This document shows positions 35,063-43,163 of a stretch of 45,804 nucleotides of DNA, piece after piece. The notes beneath the pieces were generated by a model. The model did not search any database. It saw only the letters and a program-made list of their open reading frames with translations, and was not told the origin of the DNA. The DNA is from DATJUF01 sp035524095. GTDB lineage: Bacteria > Desulfobacterota > Binatia > Binatales > Binataceae. How positions within the stretch are numbered: the first letter of the stretch is position 1; the number at the start of each line of letters is the position of its first letter. The DNA lies in NCBI GenBank assembly GCA_035524095.1, contig DATKPK010000033.1:1-45804 (forward strand), given 5' to 3'. The position numbers and the translations under genes are program-made.

Positions 35063-35773
35063 TTACCTGGCCGCCGGCAATTCGGCGGAGGTATGCGGCT
35101 GAGCGGCGCCGCATCCGCATCCGGATCGGGCCGCAATAGGAGTAGGGCGTATCCGCCCGCTAGTAGAACCGTCGAGGGTCAGCATCATGCCCGCCAGCGT
35201 GGGCATTCGACCGTTCGCCCACGCCATCGCTTCGGCCGCCTGCACTTCGCCAATCGCTCCGGCGACCGGCCCCAGAATGCCGGCATCCCTGCAACTGGCT
35301 GCATCAGCTTCGTCAGGCGGATCCTCGAACAGGCATCTTAAGCATGCGCTATGGCCTGGCAGTACCGTCATCGCCTGACCGGACAATCCGAGCACCCCGC
35401 CATAGACGAAGGGCCGTCCGAGCGCGACGCACGTGTCATTGATCAGGAACTTGGCTGCCGGGCTGTCTGTCGCATCAATTACGAAGCCGAAACGGCGGAT
35501 GATTTCCTCAGCGTTGTCATCGTCCAGACGCAGCTCCATCGGCTCGATTGCGCCGTGAGCATAATTCCGCGAGAAATAGGCCGCGGCTGCCATCACCTTG
35601 GGGATTCCAATCGAAACCTCGCCGTAGATCATCTGGCGCGCCAGATTGGACAACTCGACCGGATCCGGGTCCATCATCGCAAAGTCGCGAATCCCGGCCC
35701 GCACCAGCGCGAGCGCCGCCGGTACTCCTAGCCCACCCGCACCCACAATCAGAATTCTCTTATCTGCCGGCAT
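35063..35773 (-). CDS. moeB: ThiF/MoeB-type E1-like sulfur-carrier adenylyltransferase (236 aa)
   Basis: Adenylates and sulfurates ubiquitin-fold sulfur carriers. ATP loop VGAGGLGVPAALALVRAG, DPDPVELSNLARQ, DATDSPAAKFLIND and the catalytic Cys block ASCRDAGILGPVAGAIG are intact; zinc cysteines are in CLRC and the C-terminal CGCG. It is shorter than MoeB and has no rhodanese domain, so sulfur must come from another donor. First gene of the SAM-riboswitch operon; the ATG is about 35 bases after the riboswitch terminator. The natural carrier is probably the CysO-like protein two genes downstream, though the MoaD half of the MoaD-MoaE fusion may also be a client. Confidence 0.92.
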   Translation of the reverse strand: MPADKRILIVGAGGLGVPAALALVRAGIRDFAMMDPDPVELSNLARQMIYGEVSIGIPKVMAAAAYFSRNYAHGAIEPMELRLDDDNAEEIIRRFGFVIDATDSPAAKFLINDTCVALGRPFVYGGVLGLSGQAMTVLPGHSACLRCLFEDPPDEADAASCRDAGILGPVAGAIGEVQAAEAMAWANGRMPTLAGMMLTLDGSTSGRIRPTPIAARSGCGCGAAQPHTSAELPAAR

Positions 35774-35807
35774 CGCTTAATCGTCAGTCCTCAACGTTCA
35801 TGGCCCT

Positions 35808-35846
35808 AAAAAACAAAAGCCCCCGTCCATGCGATAAGGACGAGGG
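35808..35846 (-). terminator. Riboswitch expression-platform terminator
   Basis: On the minus strand CCCTCGTCC (35846-35838) pairs with GGACGGGGG (35828-35820) around a 9-base loop and is followed by CTTTTGTTTTTT (35819-35808). Part of its 5' arm and loop (CTCGTCCTTATC, 35844-35833) can pair instead with GATAAGGCGAG (35869-35859) of riboswitch P1, giving the antiterminator. Confidence 0.92.
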
Positions 35847-35863
35847 TTGTTCAGAACTCTCGC

Positions 35864-35972
35864 CTTATCTTCAGGGTATCCGTATTGGATTCCCGCAGGA
35901 TTTAGCACCAGCACCCTTGCGGGCCGGTTGCTGCGGCATCGTCGGGCCAGTCCCTCCGCCGCTCTGGATAAG
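35864..35972 (-). promoter_or_regulatory. SAM-I (S-box) riboswitch
   Basis: Minus-strand aptamer with the S-box consensus: P1 CTTATC (35972-35967) pairs with GATAAG (35869-35864); between them come the kink-turn/pseudoknot segment GGCGGAGGGACTGGCCCGA, GCAGCAACC, and GGTGCTAAATCCTGC, in the conserved order. It leads directly into an antiterminator/terminator switch and then the E1-thrC-cysO-cysM-NIL operon. Binding of S-adenosylmethionine should stabilise P1 and switch transcription off, so the operon is expected to be expressed when methionine/SAM is low. Confidence 0.95.
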
Positions 35973-35991
35973 GCCAATATGCAGTCTACAA

Positions 35992-36019
35992 ATTAGATAG
36001 ATTTGCCGATGGTTGTCAA
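35992..36019 (-). promoter_or_regulatory. Sigma-70-type promoter of the riboswitch operon
   Basis: TTGACA (36019-36014) and TCTAAT (35997-35992) are spaced 16 bases apart on the minus strand. Transcription would start about 15-20 bases before the S-box P1 stem, exactly where expected. Confidence 0.8.
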
Positions 36020-36218
36020 TCACCTGACTTACATAGCCCACGCTGAAGCGCGTGACCTCTAGCGCGGCCCCTGCCGGCGGCGACGTTTCCTTGCGGTAAT
36101 CTCCCGCCGGTGCTTTAAGAAAGCTGACAACGACATCAACGCGGTAAAGCGCAGGCGCGTAGGTTACTTGAATTCCGGCGCGGCGTCCGAGGCTCAAAGA
36201 TTCACGCGGAGGCGAGTC

Positions 36219-37112
36219 ATGCGAATTGGATTTATCGGCTTAGGTAACATGGGCGGCCCGATGGCGCTCAATATGATCAAGAAGGGCCATACCCTTATCG
36301 TCAACGACGTCCGGCGCGAGATGGCCGAGCCGCATCTAAAAGAAGGCGCGCAATGGGCTGATAGTGCCGCCGCAGTCGCCGCGCAAAGCGAGTTGATCGT
36401 GACCTCGCTGCCCGGCCCCAACGAAGTCGAATGGGTGGCGCTCGGCGAAAGCGGCATCCTCAACGGGATCGAGCGCGGCAGTGTCTATGCCGACCTCTCG
36501 ACCAATTCGCCGACTGTGATTCGCCGCATACACGCAGCTTTCAGAGAAAAGGGCATCGCGATGCTCGACGCTCCCGTTAGTGGCGGCATCCCAGGCGCGC
36601 GCAACGCGACACTTTCGGTGATGGTCGGCGGCGACCAGGCCGTTTATGAAAAGATCAAGCCCGCCCTCGACGCGATCGGTGACAAAGTCGCCTACATCGG
36701 CGAGATCGGCGCCGGCGCAGTCGCCAAGCTGGTGCATAACATGATCGCGATCTGCACCGGACAGATTTTTGCCGAGGCCTTCACGATGGGCGTCAAGGCC
36801 GGCGTCTCTCCCGAGGCGCTTTTAGCGGCAGTACAAAACGGCGCTTACGGGCAGGGCATGATGCTCAAAGGGATGCTGCCCAAAATGGTCTTCAAGGGCA
36901 ACTTCGATCGCGTCACCTTTGCGCTAAAGCTCGCCCGCAAAGATTTGGGACTCGCCACCGAAGTCGGACGCGAGACCAACACGCCGATGCCGCTGGCGAG
37001 TATCGTTGAGCAGGATTTTCTTACCGCTCTGGCTCACGGACTCGGCGACAAGGATTCGTCCGCTCTGTTTACGGTCCAGGAGGATCGCGCAAACGTCAAA
37101 GTTCGCAACTAG
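36219..37112 (+). CDS. NAD(P)-dependent beta-hydroxyacid dehydrogenase (3-hydroxyisobutyrate dehydrogenase family), 297 aa
   Basis: Rossmann dehydrogenase: MRIGFIGLGNMGGPMALNM at the N-terminus, substrate motif DAPVSGGIPGARNATLSVMVGG (first part DAPVSGG), and the catalytic lysine in GAVAKLVHNM. The ATG at 36219 has GGAGGCGAG upstream; a longer in-frame ORF is less likely. It could be 3-hydroxyisobutyrate, tartronate semialdehyde or a related reductase; the sequence does not decide. It heads a plus-strand run with a carboxymuconolactone-decarboxylase-like gene, an LLM gene and an esterase, all closely spaced. Confidence 0.92.
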   Translation: MRIGFIGLGNMGGPMALNMIKKGHTLIVNDVRREMAEPHLKEGAQWADSAAAVAAQSELIVTSLPGPNEVEWVALGESGILNGIERGSVYADLSTNSPTVIRRIHAAFREKGIAMLDAPVSGGIPGARNATLSVMVGGDQAVYEKIKPALDAIGDKVAYIGEIGAGAVAKLVHNMIAICTGQIFAEAFTMGVKAGVSPEALLAAVQNGAYGQGMMLKGMLPKMVFKGNFDRVTFALKLARKDLGLATEVGRETNTPMPLASIVEQDFLTALAHGLGDKDSSALFTVQEDRANVKVRN

Positions 37113-37162
37113 CAGCGAACCTGGTAGCCAACTCCATTAGTCAGAGAGAGAGGAATAGTCAG

Positions 37163-37540
37163 ATGGCCGACGATCTAGTCAAAAAAGGTTTCGAATTGCG
37201 CACGAAGTTGTTCGGTGAAAAAGCCGCGCACGCGGGCGATGATTATCTCAAGACTTTCGATGAAGGCTTTGCCGATTTCCTCAATCAGCAAGTCTTCGGC
37301 AATATCTGGACACGCCCCGGGTTACCAACCAAGACTCGTTCGATGATCACGATGGCGGCCCTGCTCGCGCTAGGACGCGGCCCCGAATTACGCATCCACA
37401 TGCGCGGGGCGCTCAATCTCGGCATTACGAAAGAGGAAATCAAGGAATTGATTATTCACCTGTCGCAATACAGCGGCGTGCCGACGGCAGTCGAAGCGAT
37501 CCGGGTTTTCAAGGAAGTTACGGAACCGAAGAAGGCCTAA
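37163..37540 (+). CDS. Carboxymuconolactone decarboxylase family protein (125 aa)
   Basis: Single CMD domain of PcaC type: RPGLPTKTRSMITMAALLAL, RIHMRGALNLGITKEEIKEL and IIHLSQYSGVPTAVEAIR. There is no CxxC pair, so it is not an AhpD-type peroxidase. PcaC itself acts in protocatechuate breakdown, but many homologues have other roles; the neighbouring dehydrogenase, LLM enzyme and esterase suggest degradation of a cyclic or ester compound (inference). GAGAGAGGAA precedes the ATG. Confidence 0.92.
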   Translation: MADDLVKKGFELRTKLFGEKAAHAGDDYLKTFDEGFADFLNQQVFGNIWTRPGLPTKTRSMITMAALLALGRGPELRIHMRGALNLGITKEEIKELIIHLSQYSGVPTAVEAIRVFKEVTEPKKA

Positions 37541-37583
37541 CCAACCGATGTGATGTCTCGTATCGCGGGATCGGGTAAGTACC

Positions 37584-38456
37584 ATGAAAGTAGGATTTCT
37601 CTGCGTCGTTAATGAGTATAGCGTCGATCCCGCGAGCCTCGCGCGCAAAGCCGAGCAACTCGGTTTCGAATCCGCGTGGGTCCCCGATCACGCCATCATC
37701 CCGGTGCATACCAGCACGCCGCTTCCTGAGTCGCAGCCCGGGCAGGGCCAGATTCCGGAAATCTACTCGCACATGTGCGACCCGTTCGTCGCGATGTCGA
37801 TGATGGCTGCGGTCACCACCAGGCTGAAATTCGGCACCGGCGTCTGTCTGGTGCCGGAGCGTCATCCCTTGGTGACCGCTAACGAAATCGCCACGCTCGA
37901 CGCGTTTTCCGATGGCCGCGTGCTGTTCGGTATCGGAGCAGGATGGCTTAAAGAAGAGTCCGAAATCCTCGGAGGCGATTTTCCTCATCGATGGAGCCAG
38001 ACGCGCGAATATATTCAAGCGATGCGCGAGCTGTGGAGCAAGGATCAAGCGTCGTTCGAGGGCAAGTACGTCAAGTTTCGACCGGTGCGGCTCTATCCTA
38101 AACCCGCGAGCAAAGGCGGCCCGCCCGTCCTCATCGGCAGCAAGGATCGCAATGCGCTCCGATGGGTCGCGCGATGGGGCGACGGCTGGTGCCCGATCTT
38201 CTATTCGCCAACCGAGATGCGAACGCATCTGGGCAAGTTACGCGAAGAATGCAAAGCGGCTGGAACTGACTTTGATCGTCTTGATATCACGATCTTCAAG
38301 CGTGAGTTGCGCGGCGACCGCAATGCCGTGCGGGCTGGACTGCGGGAATATGAGGACGCTGGCGTGCATCGTTTCGTCCTGATGCTGATAGCCAGCCGCC
38401 TCGACCGTCAATCCTACTCGGCTGAACTGGAACGGCTCGCTGCATTATATCTTTGA
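37584..38456 (+). CDS. LLM-class oxidoreductase, probably F420-dependent (290 aa)
   Basis: Third luciferase-like protein in the window: MKVGFLCVVNEYSVDPASLA, FESAWVPDHAIIPV, GTGVCLVPERHPLVTANEIA, GRVLFGIGAGWLKEESEIL, RTREYI-type segment QTREYIQAMRELW and PPVLIGSKDRNALRWVARWG. It shares the family pattern with the tandem pair at 9.6-11.4 kb but is clearly more distant. It sits between the CMD-family gene and the esterase gene. Substrate unknown. Confidence 0.92.
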   Translation: MKVGFLCVVNEYSVDPASLARKAEQLGFESAWVPDHAIIPVHTSTPLPESQPGQGQIPEIYSHMCDPFVAMSMMAAVTTRLKFGTGVCLVPERHPLVTANEIATLDAFSDGRVLFGIGAGWLKEESEILGGDFPHRWSQTREYIQAMRELWSKDQASFEGKYVKFRPVRLYPKPASKGGPPVLIGSKDRNALRWVARWGDGWCPIFYSPTEMRTHLGKLREECKAAGTDFDRLDITIFKRELRGDRNAVRAGLREYEDAGVHRFVLMLIASRLDRQSYSAELERLAALYL

Positions 38457-38495
38457 CCGAAACTGGATTACTCACTTGGCAATCAGGAGTCAGTC

Positions 38496-39428
38496 ATGCC
38501 GCTCGACCCGCAAATGAAATGGGTACTGGATCAGCTGGCCGCATCAAACCAGCCCGCCTTCCATCAAATGACGCCTGAGGCTGCTCGTGCGCAAATGGCG
38601 CGGCGTGCCGCACCTGAACAGCAAATTCCCTCGGTCAGCATCAAGGATCGTGCCGTGCCGGATCCGGGTGGCGAGATTCCGGTTCGCATCTATACTCCCG
38701 AGGGCACCGGACCTTTCGGCGCGCTGGTCTACTATCACGGTGGCGGATGGGTGCTCGGTAATATCGCGATGACTGACCTCCCGTGCCGGCTTCTCGCTAA
38801 GGCTTCGGGATGCGTCGTCGTCTCGGTCGATTATCGTCTCGCGCCTGAGCATAAATTTCCGGCCCCGGCCGAAGACTGTTACGTTGCCGCAAGATGGCTT
38901 TCGGATAATGCCATCAGCTTGAGCTGTGACCCATCACGCATCGCGGTCGGTGGCACCAGCGCAGGCGGCAATCTCGCCGCGGCAGTCACCTTGATGGCGC
39001 GGGATCGAGGCGGTCCGTCAATCGCTTTCCAGCTTCTGATCTATCCCGCGACCCGTCGCGACCTCGACACTAAATCGCATCAGCAATTCGCGAGTGACAA
39101 TTACTACATTCTGTCGCGCGCCGACATGGAATGGTTCTGGGACCATTATCTTGCTAGCCCGGCTGATGCCGCGCATCCCTACGCCTGTCCCGATCGCGCC
39201 GCGACTCTCAAAGGCCTGCCGCCCGCACTTACGATTACGGCTGAATTCGATCCTCTGCGCGACGAGGGTGAGGCCTATGCCTCCCGGCTGCGCGACGAGG
39301 GCGTGCCGTCAGTGCTCAAACGCTATAACGGCGTAACGCATGGCTTCTTCGGAATGCCGCTACAGCTCGATCAGGCCAAGCACGCAATCGAAGAAGCAGC
39401 AGCAGCGCTGCGCTTGGCGATTGGCTAG
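38496..39428 (+). CDS. Alpha/beta hydrolase, HSL-type esterase (310 aa)
   Basis: Hormone-sensitive-lipase family (bacterial family IV). The oxyanion-hole motif HGGGW is at 81-85, the nucleophile Ser155 is in GGTSAGGNLA, the acid is in AEFDPLRDEG and the histidine in VTHGFFGM. Length is typical. A clear AGGAG ribosome site lies upstream of the ATG. Cytoplasmic by lack of a signal peptide. Last gene of the plus-strand group; it converges with the cysteine-rich lipoprotein gene, seven bases apart. Confidence 0.94.
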   Translation: MPLDPQMKWVLDQLAASNQPAFHQMTPEAARAQMARRAAPEQQIPSVSIKDRAVPDPGGEIPVRIYTPEGTGPFGALVYYHGGGWVLGNIAMTDLPCRLLAKASGCVVVSVDYRLAPEHKFPAPAEDCYVAARWLSDNAISLSCDPSRIAVGGTSAGGNLAAAVTLMARDRGGPSIAFQLLIYPATRRDLDTKSHQQFASDNYYILSRADMEWFWDHYLASPADAAHPYACPDRAATLKGLPPALTITAEFDPLRDEGEAYASRLRDEGVPSVLKRYNGVTHGFFGMPLQLDQAKHAIEEAAAALRLAIG

Positions 39429-39435
39429 GGTCGAA

Positions 39436-39690
39436 TTAATTACATGAGCACTTCGGCTGTGTCCCACAACTGGGAGTTCCGCTCGTGTCCTGTCCCGAAG
39501 TGCAGGTCGCCACTTTTCCCGTAGGGCAAGAAACGGAACAAGAACCGCACGCTGCGGTTGCTGGTGCTGTGCACGATGTATCCAGTCCGGATGAAAATGG
39601 AGAGCCTGGGATCGCTAGCGGGCTTAGGACGCACGAGCAAATCGATGTCGCCATCCACAATATGAGAGCCAAAGCCGCAAAGGCTCGCAT
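39436..39690 (-). CDS. Small cysteine-rich secreted protein or lipoprotein (84 aa)
   Basis: From ATG at 39690, the protein begins MRAFAALALILWMATSICSC, a hydrophobic signal with a lipobox-like ICSC, so Cys20 may be lipidated. Ten cysteines occur in 84 residues (18, 20, 40, 48, 51, 55, 63, 75, 81, 83), embedded in Ser/Thr/Gly-rich sequence, suggesting disulfides or metal binding outside the cytoplasm. AGAGGAG stands eight bases before this ATG, which favours it over the ATG two codons upstream. Family not recognised. It follows the nuo-coupled unknown gene after 41 bases. Confidence 0.58.
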   Translation of the reverse strand: MRAFAALALILWMATSICSCVLSPLAIPGSPFSSGLDTSCTAPATAACGSCSVSCPTGKVATCTSGQDTSGTPSCGTQPKCSCN

Positions 39691-39731
39691 TCCCATTACT
39701 CCTCTCGCCTGAGACGGCCTCGAGACGATCT

Positions 39732-40133
39732 TTATCCCTTGTCGTCGAATTTCTGGAAATAGCCGCCGAGGTCAGTTACGTCCTTTGGCTTCGAGACCGG
39801 GCGGTAGCTCCGCGGCGTGTTGGGCAGATTGTGGTCTTTGGTTATTGGTTCAAGGCGATCATTCAGACTCGCGAGAGCTTCGGCTAGCTTCTCGTCGTTG
39901 CGCCACTCCTCGTCGGCGTTGTTGCGCACACGCGTCCCCATGAAGTCATAGCGATGCCAGTAGATTGTCCGCATCGTGACGTCCGCTGGGTCGGCGTCGA
40001 GATGCTCGTAGGTCCATTGTTCGTTGAAATGGATGCCCTTGTCCTCAAGTTCTATCGGACTGTTAAGGCTGCCATTGGCGTGGTCGGGCGTCCCGAACAT
40101 TGCGACCACTTGGTTGCGCGTAACTCGGCTCAT
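39732..40133 (-). CDS. Hypothetical protein translationally coupled to nuoEF (133 aa)
   Basis: Soluble, charged protein starting MSRVTRNQVVAMFGTPDHAN, with IHFNEQWTYEHLDADPADV and a C-terminal DLGGYFQKFDD. The ATG overlaps the TGA of the NuoE-NuoF gene (ATGA, 40133-40130), so it is the last gene of the complex I operon and probably made with NuoEF. I do not recognise a family and see no cysteine motif, membrane segment or signal. A longer in-frame ORF runs back into nuoF and is an artefact. Confidence 0.75.
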   Translation of the reverse strand: MSRVTRNQVVAMFGTPDHANGSLNSPIELEDKGIHFNEQWTYEHLDADPADVTMRTIYWHRYDFMGTRVRNNADEEWRNDEKLAEALASLNDRLEPITKDHNLPNTPRSYRPVSKPKDVTDLGGYFQKFDDKG

Positions 40134-41929
40134 ACGTCGAAGCTCTCCGGGAACGGACACTTGTGCTGCGAGATATGGGCCTCGTAATCCGCGCGGAATT
40201 GCTTCAGGAAGGCCCGGGCCGCCCACGACGCGCCGTCGGCCAACGCGCAGATACATTTGCCGTCCATGAATTGCGTGCAGTCGGATAGCGCATCGAGATC
40301 GCCGGGCACACCTTCGCCTCGCTCGATTCGCTTGAGCATGCGGTAGGTCCATCCGGTACCCTCGCGGCATTGGGTACATTGGCCGCAGGATTCATGCTCG
40401 AAAAATCGTGCAACGACCAACGCTGCGCGCACCATGCACGTTCGATCGTCCATGATAATCGCGCCCGCTGTACCGAGTAGCGTGTTCACCGATTTGAGTG
40501 ACTCATGATCGACCGCGACGTCGATTTGATCAGCGCGCAGGATCGGCATCGAGACGCCACCCGGGATGACGGCCTTGAGTTGCCGCGAGTCGTCGATTAG
40601 GCCACCGCCATATTTATAGATCAGGTCGCGCATTTTTACGCCAAGCGGCATTTCGTAAATTCCCGGCCGCTTGATGTGCCCACTGATGCCGAACAGCGTA
40701 TGACCAGTACTGTTAGGTGTCGGCGCGCCTTCTTTTTTGAACCAGTCCGCGCCACGCATAATAATCATAGGGACGTGCGTGACGGTTTCCGCGTTATCAA
40801 CGGTGGTCGGACGGCTCCACAACCCGCGCTCGGCCGGGAATGGCGGACGCTTGCGCGGCTGGCCCTTCTTGCCTTCCATCGACTCGAGCATCCCGCTCTC
40901 TTCACCGCAAATGTATGCACCCGCGCCGGGCTGAATATGAATATCGAAGCGGCGGTTAAAGCCAAGCGCGTTCTCGCCGAGAATACCGGCGGCATAGCAA
41001 TCTTCAATCGCCTTGCGCACGATCCGGTATGCCTCGACATATTCGCCGCGGATATACATGAATGCCGCGGTAGCCTGAATCGCCATGCATGAAATCATGA
41101 TCCCTTCCAGCGTCTGGAAAGGATTACGCTCAAGTATGTAGCGATCCTTGAAAGTGCCCGGCTCACTTTCGTCACAGTTGACCGCGAGGTAACGCGGACC
41201 GCCGTCGGGCGCCGGCATGAAAGTCCATTTTAGGCCGGTCGCGAAACCAGCGCCGCCGCGTCCACGCAAGCCCGCCTCACGCACCAGCGCGGCGATCGCT
41301 TTCGGCTCCATCCCACCGGCTTTGACCACGGCCTGCCAGCCACCGGCCTCGCGATAGGCCTCGAGGGTCAGCCGTTTAGTGCCATTGGGCGGCAGCAGAT
41401 AACCATCGACGCCCTCCGGTATCGTCGCGATATCCGGCTCGGCCTTCGTAGCCTTGATCGCGCTTTCAGGCGAATCGAGCAGTGTCGCGAGATAGTCCGG
41501 CGTCACCCGTTCGAGATACGGATTACGATTGACTTGAACCACCGGGGCGGTGCCACACGATCCCAGGCATTGCACTTCCGCGATACTGAAGCGCGCGTCG
41601 GTCGTGGCGGTGCCGGATTTAATCCCAAAGTGCTTTTCGAGCTGATGAACCAGGCCGCGAGCGCCGCGCAGGCTGCATGAAAGATTTGTGCAGACCTGAA
41701 GTACCGCCTTCGCTGGCGGCAAATTATACAAAGAGTAGAAGGAGGCGACTTCCGCGACTTCGCCCGCGCGCATCCCGAAATGCTCGCCGACTTCGCCGAA
41801 AACTTCGCGCCCGAGCGCTCCGGCGTCCGCCAGCGCGAGATGCAGTGCGTAGAGCAGAGCCCCGCGCGCATGGGGATAATGAGTAATTTCCGCGCGGATT
41901 CTTTCGTGAGTTTCAGCCGACAGAGCCAT
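40130..41929 (-). CDS. nuoEF: NuoE-NuoF fusion, NADH dehydrogenase module of complex I (599 aa)
   Basis: Residues 1 to about 150 are NuoE (24 kDa): the 2Fe-2S cysteines lie in CTNLSC and CLGSC. The rest is NuoF (51 kDa): FMN site RGRGGAGFATGLKW, NADH site NCDESEPGTFKDRYILE, AGAYICGEESGMLESMEGK and the N3 4Fe-4S motif ESCGQCTQCREGT with a later Cys in CICALADG. The linker carries KAEPDIATIPEG. ATG at 41929 is four bases after the nuoD stop; an in-frame TTG at 41956 is less likely. NuoE and NuoF are usually separate genes; NuoG, the third part of this module, is not in the window. Confidence 0.94.
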   Translation of the reverse strand: MALSAETHERIRAEITHYPHARGALLYALHLALADAGALGREVFGEVGEHFGMRAGEVAEVASFYSLYNLPPAKAVLQVCTNLSCSLRGARGLVHQLEKHFGIKSGTATTDARFSIAEVQCLGSCGTAPVVQVNRNPYLERVTPDYLATLLDSPESAIKATKAEPDIATIPEGVDGYLLPPNGTKRLTLEAYREAGGWQAVVKAGGMEPKAIAALVREAGLRGRGGAGFATGLKWTFMPAPDGGPRYLAVNCDESEPGTFKDRYILERNPFQTLEGIMISCMAIQATAAFMYIRGEYVEAYRIVRKAIEDCYAAGILGENALGFNRRFDIHIQPGAGAYICGEESGMLESMEGKKGQPRKRPPFPAERGLWSRPTTVDNAETVTHVPMIIMRGADWFKKEGAPTPNSTGHTLFGISGHIKRPGIYEMPLGVKMRDLIYKYGGGLIDDSRQLKAVIPGGVSMPILRADQIDVAVDHESLKSVNTLLGTAGAIIMDDRTCMVRAALVVARFFEHESCGQCTQCREGTGWTYRMLKRIERGEGVPGDLDALSDCTQFMDGKCICALADGASWAARAFLKQFRADYEAHISQHKCPFPESFDV

Positions 41930-41933
41930 CAAT

Positions 41934-43163
41934 TCACCGATCGCATTCGCCGCCAATCATGTTCATCATATCGAAGGTCGGCACCACGTCCGCGAGTTGC
42001 CGTCCGATAATCATGCGCGACAGGGTGGACATATTCATGAAGCTGGGCGGGCGGCAGCGGCATTTCCATGGCTTGCCGGTGCCGTCGCTGACGATATAAA
42101 AGCCGAGCTCGCCGTTCGCCGCCTCAACCGCATGATAGACTTCGCCGGGCGGCCCGTATGCACCTTCGGTCACCAGTTTGAACTGATCGATCAGCTCCTC
42201 CATCCGATTGAAGACGCGTCCCTTGGCTGGCCAGCGCACGCGCGGATCGTCAGCGTCGACCGGGCCGTCCGGGAGCTTGTCGAGGCATTGGGCAATGATC
42301 CGGCGGCTTTGGCGAATCTCTTCCATCCGCACCAGATAGCGATCGAAATTGTCGCTATGCTCACCGACAGGCACGTCGAAATCGACCTCTCCGTAAGCGA
42401 GATAGGGCTGCGTGCGGCGCAAATCGTATGCAACGCCCCCCGCCCGTAATAGCGGACCGGTGACGCCCGACGCGATCAGATCAGCGGCAGACATTGTGCC
42501 GGTGCCTTCCATCCGGCGTCGGAAAACCGGGTTTTCCGTCAGCAACTTGTCGGTGTCGTTTAACAGCTTAATCGCCTGATCGAGCTTACCCGTCGAAAAC
42601 GCCTTGAAGCCCTCTGGCAGATCCGCCGAGACGCCACCGATTCGGATAAAATTGCTGGTGACACGCCCGCCGCACAGTGCATCGATTTGATCGAGCACCA
42701 GCTCACGTCCCTCTATCAGGTAGAGCATCGGCGTGTAGGCCGCAAGTTCGAGTGCCGCGGCGCCGACGCAGAGCATATGGTCGGCCATTCGGGACAACTC
42801 GCCGCCGATCATGCGGATATAATCACATCGCGGCGGCGGCTTGATATCGAACAGCTTCTCAACCGCCAGACAGTAGCCGACGTTGTTCAGAATCGCCGAA
42901 CTATAGTTCAGACGGTCAGTGTAAGGAATGTTCTGATAATAGTAACCGGTCTCGCATTCCTTCTCGAAGCCGCGATGGAGGTAGCCGACTTCCACGTCAG
43001 CATAGACGATCCGCTCACCTTCCAGGTCGATCGTGAGCTTAACCGTTCCATGAGTTGACGGATGCGACGGGCCGAACTGCATCCGCATCGGCGGAGTATG
43101 CAGTTCTTCAATATCGCGGCCGTTAGTTTGGGCGACGAGGTTCTTTGGCGCCGGGTCCGACAT
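41934..43163 (-). CDS. nuoD: NADH-quinone oxidoreductase subunit D (409 aa)
   Basis: 49-kDa subunit forming the quinone site of complex I. Motifs: MQFGPSHPSTHGTVKL, GYLHRGFEKE, NIPYTDRLNYSSAI and the C-terminal PSFMNMSTLSRMIIG followed by ADVVPTFDMMNMIGGECDR, where normal family members have IGSLDPVMGEVDR. Length is standard. Its start overlaps the nuoC end by 41 bases and its stop is next to the nuoE-nuoF start, so all are coupled. Confidence 0.96.
   Translation of the reverse strand: MSDPAPKNLVAQTNGRDIEELHTPPMRMQFGPSHPSTHGTVKLTIDLEGERIVYADVEVGYLHRGFEKECETGYYYQNIPYTDRLNYSSAILNNVGYCLAVEKLFDIKPPPRCDYIRMIGGELSRMADHMLCVGAAALELAAYTPMLYLIEGRELVLDQIDALCGGRVTSNFIRIGGVSADLPEGFKAFSTGKLDQAIKLLNDTDKLLTENPVFRRRMEGTGTMSAADLIASGVTGPLLRAGGVAYDLRRTQPYLAYGEVDFDVPVGEHSDNFDRYLVRMEEIRQSRRIIAQCLDKLPDGPVDADDPRVRWPAKGRVFNRMEELIDQFKLVTEGAYGPPGEVYHAVEAANGELGFYIVSDGTGKPWKCRCRPPSFMNMSTLSRMIIGRQLADVVPTFDMMNMIGGECDR

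Noticed and set aside
35871..36197. Open frame of 108 residues on the minus strand upstream of the E1-like gene
   Set aside because: It runs through the promoter and the SAM-I aptamer; the RNA structure explains the conserved sequence and the protein has no family features.
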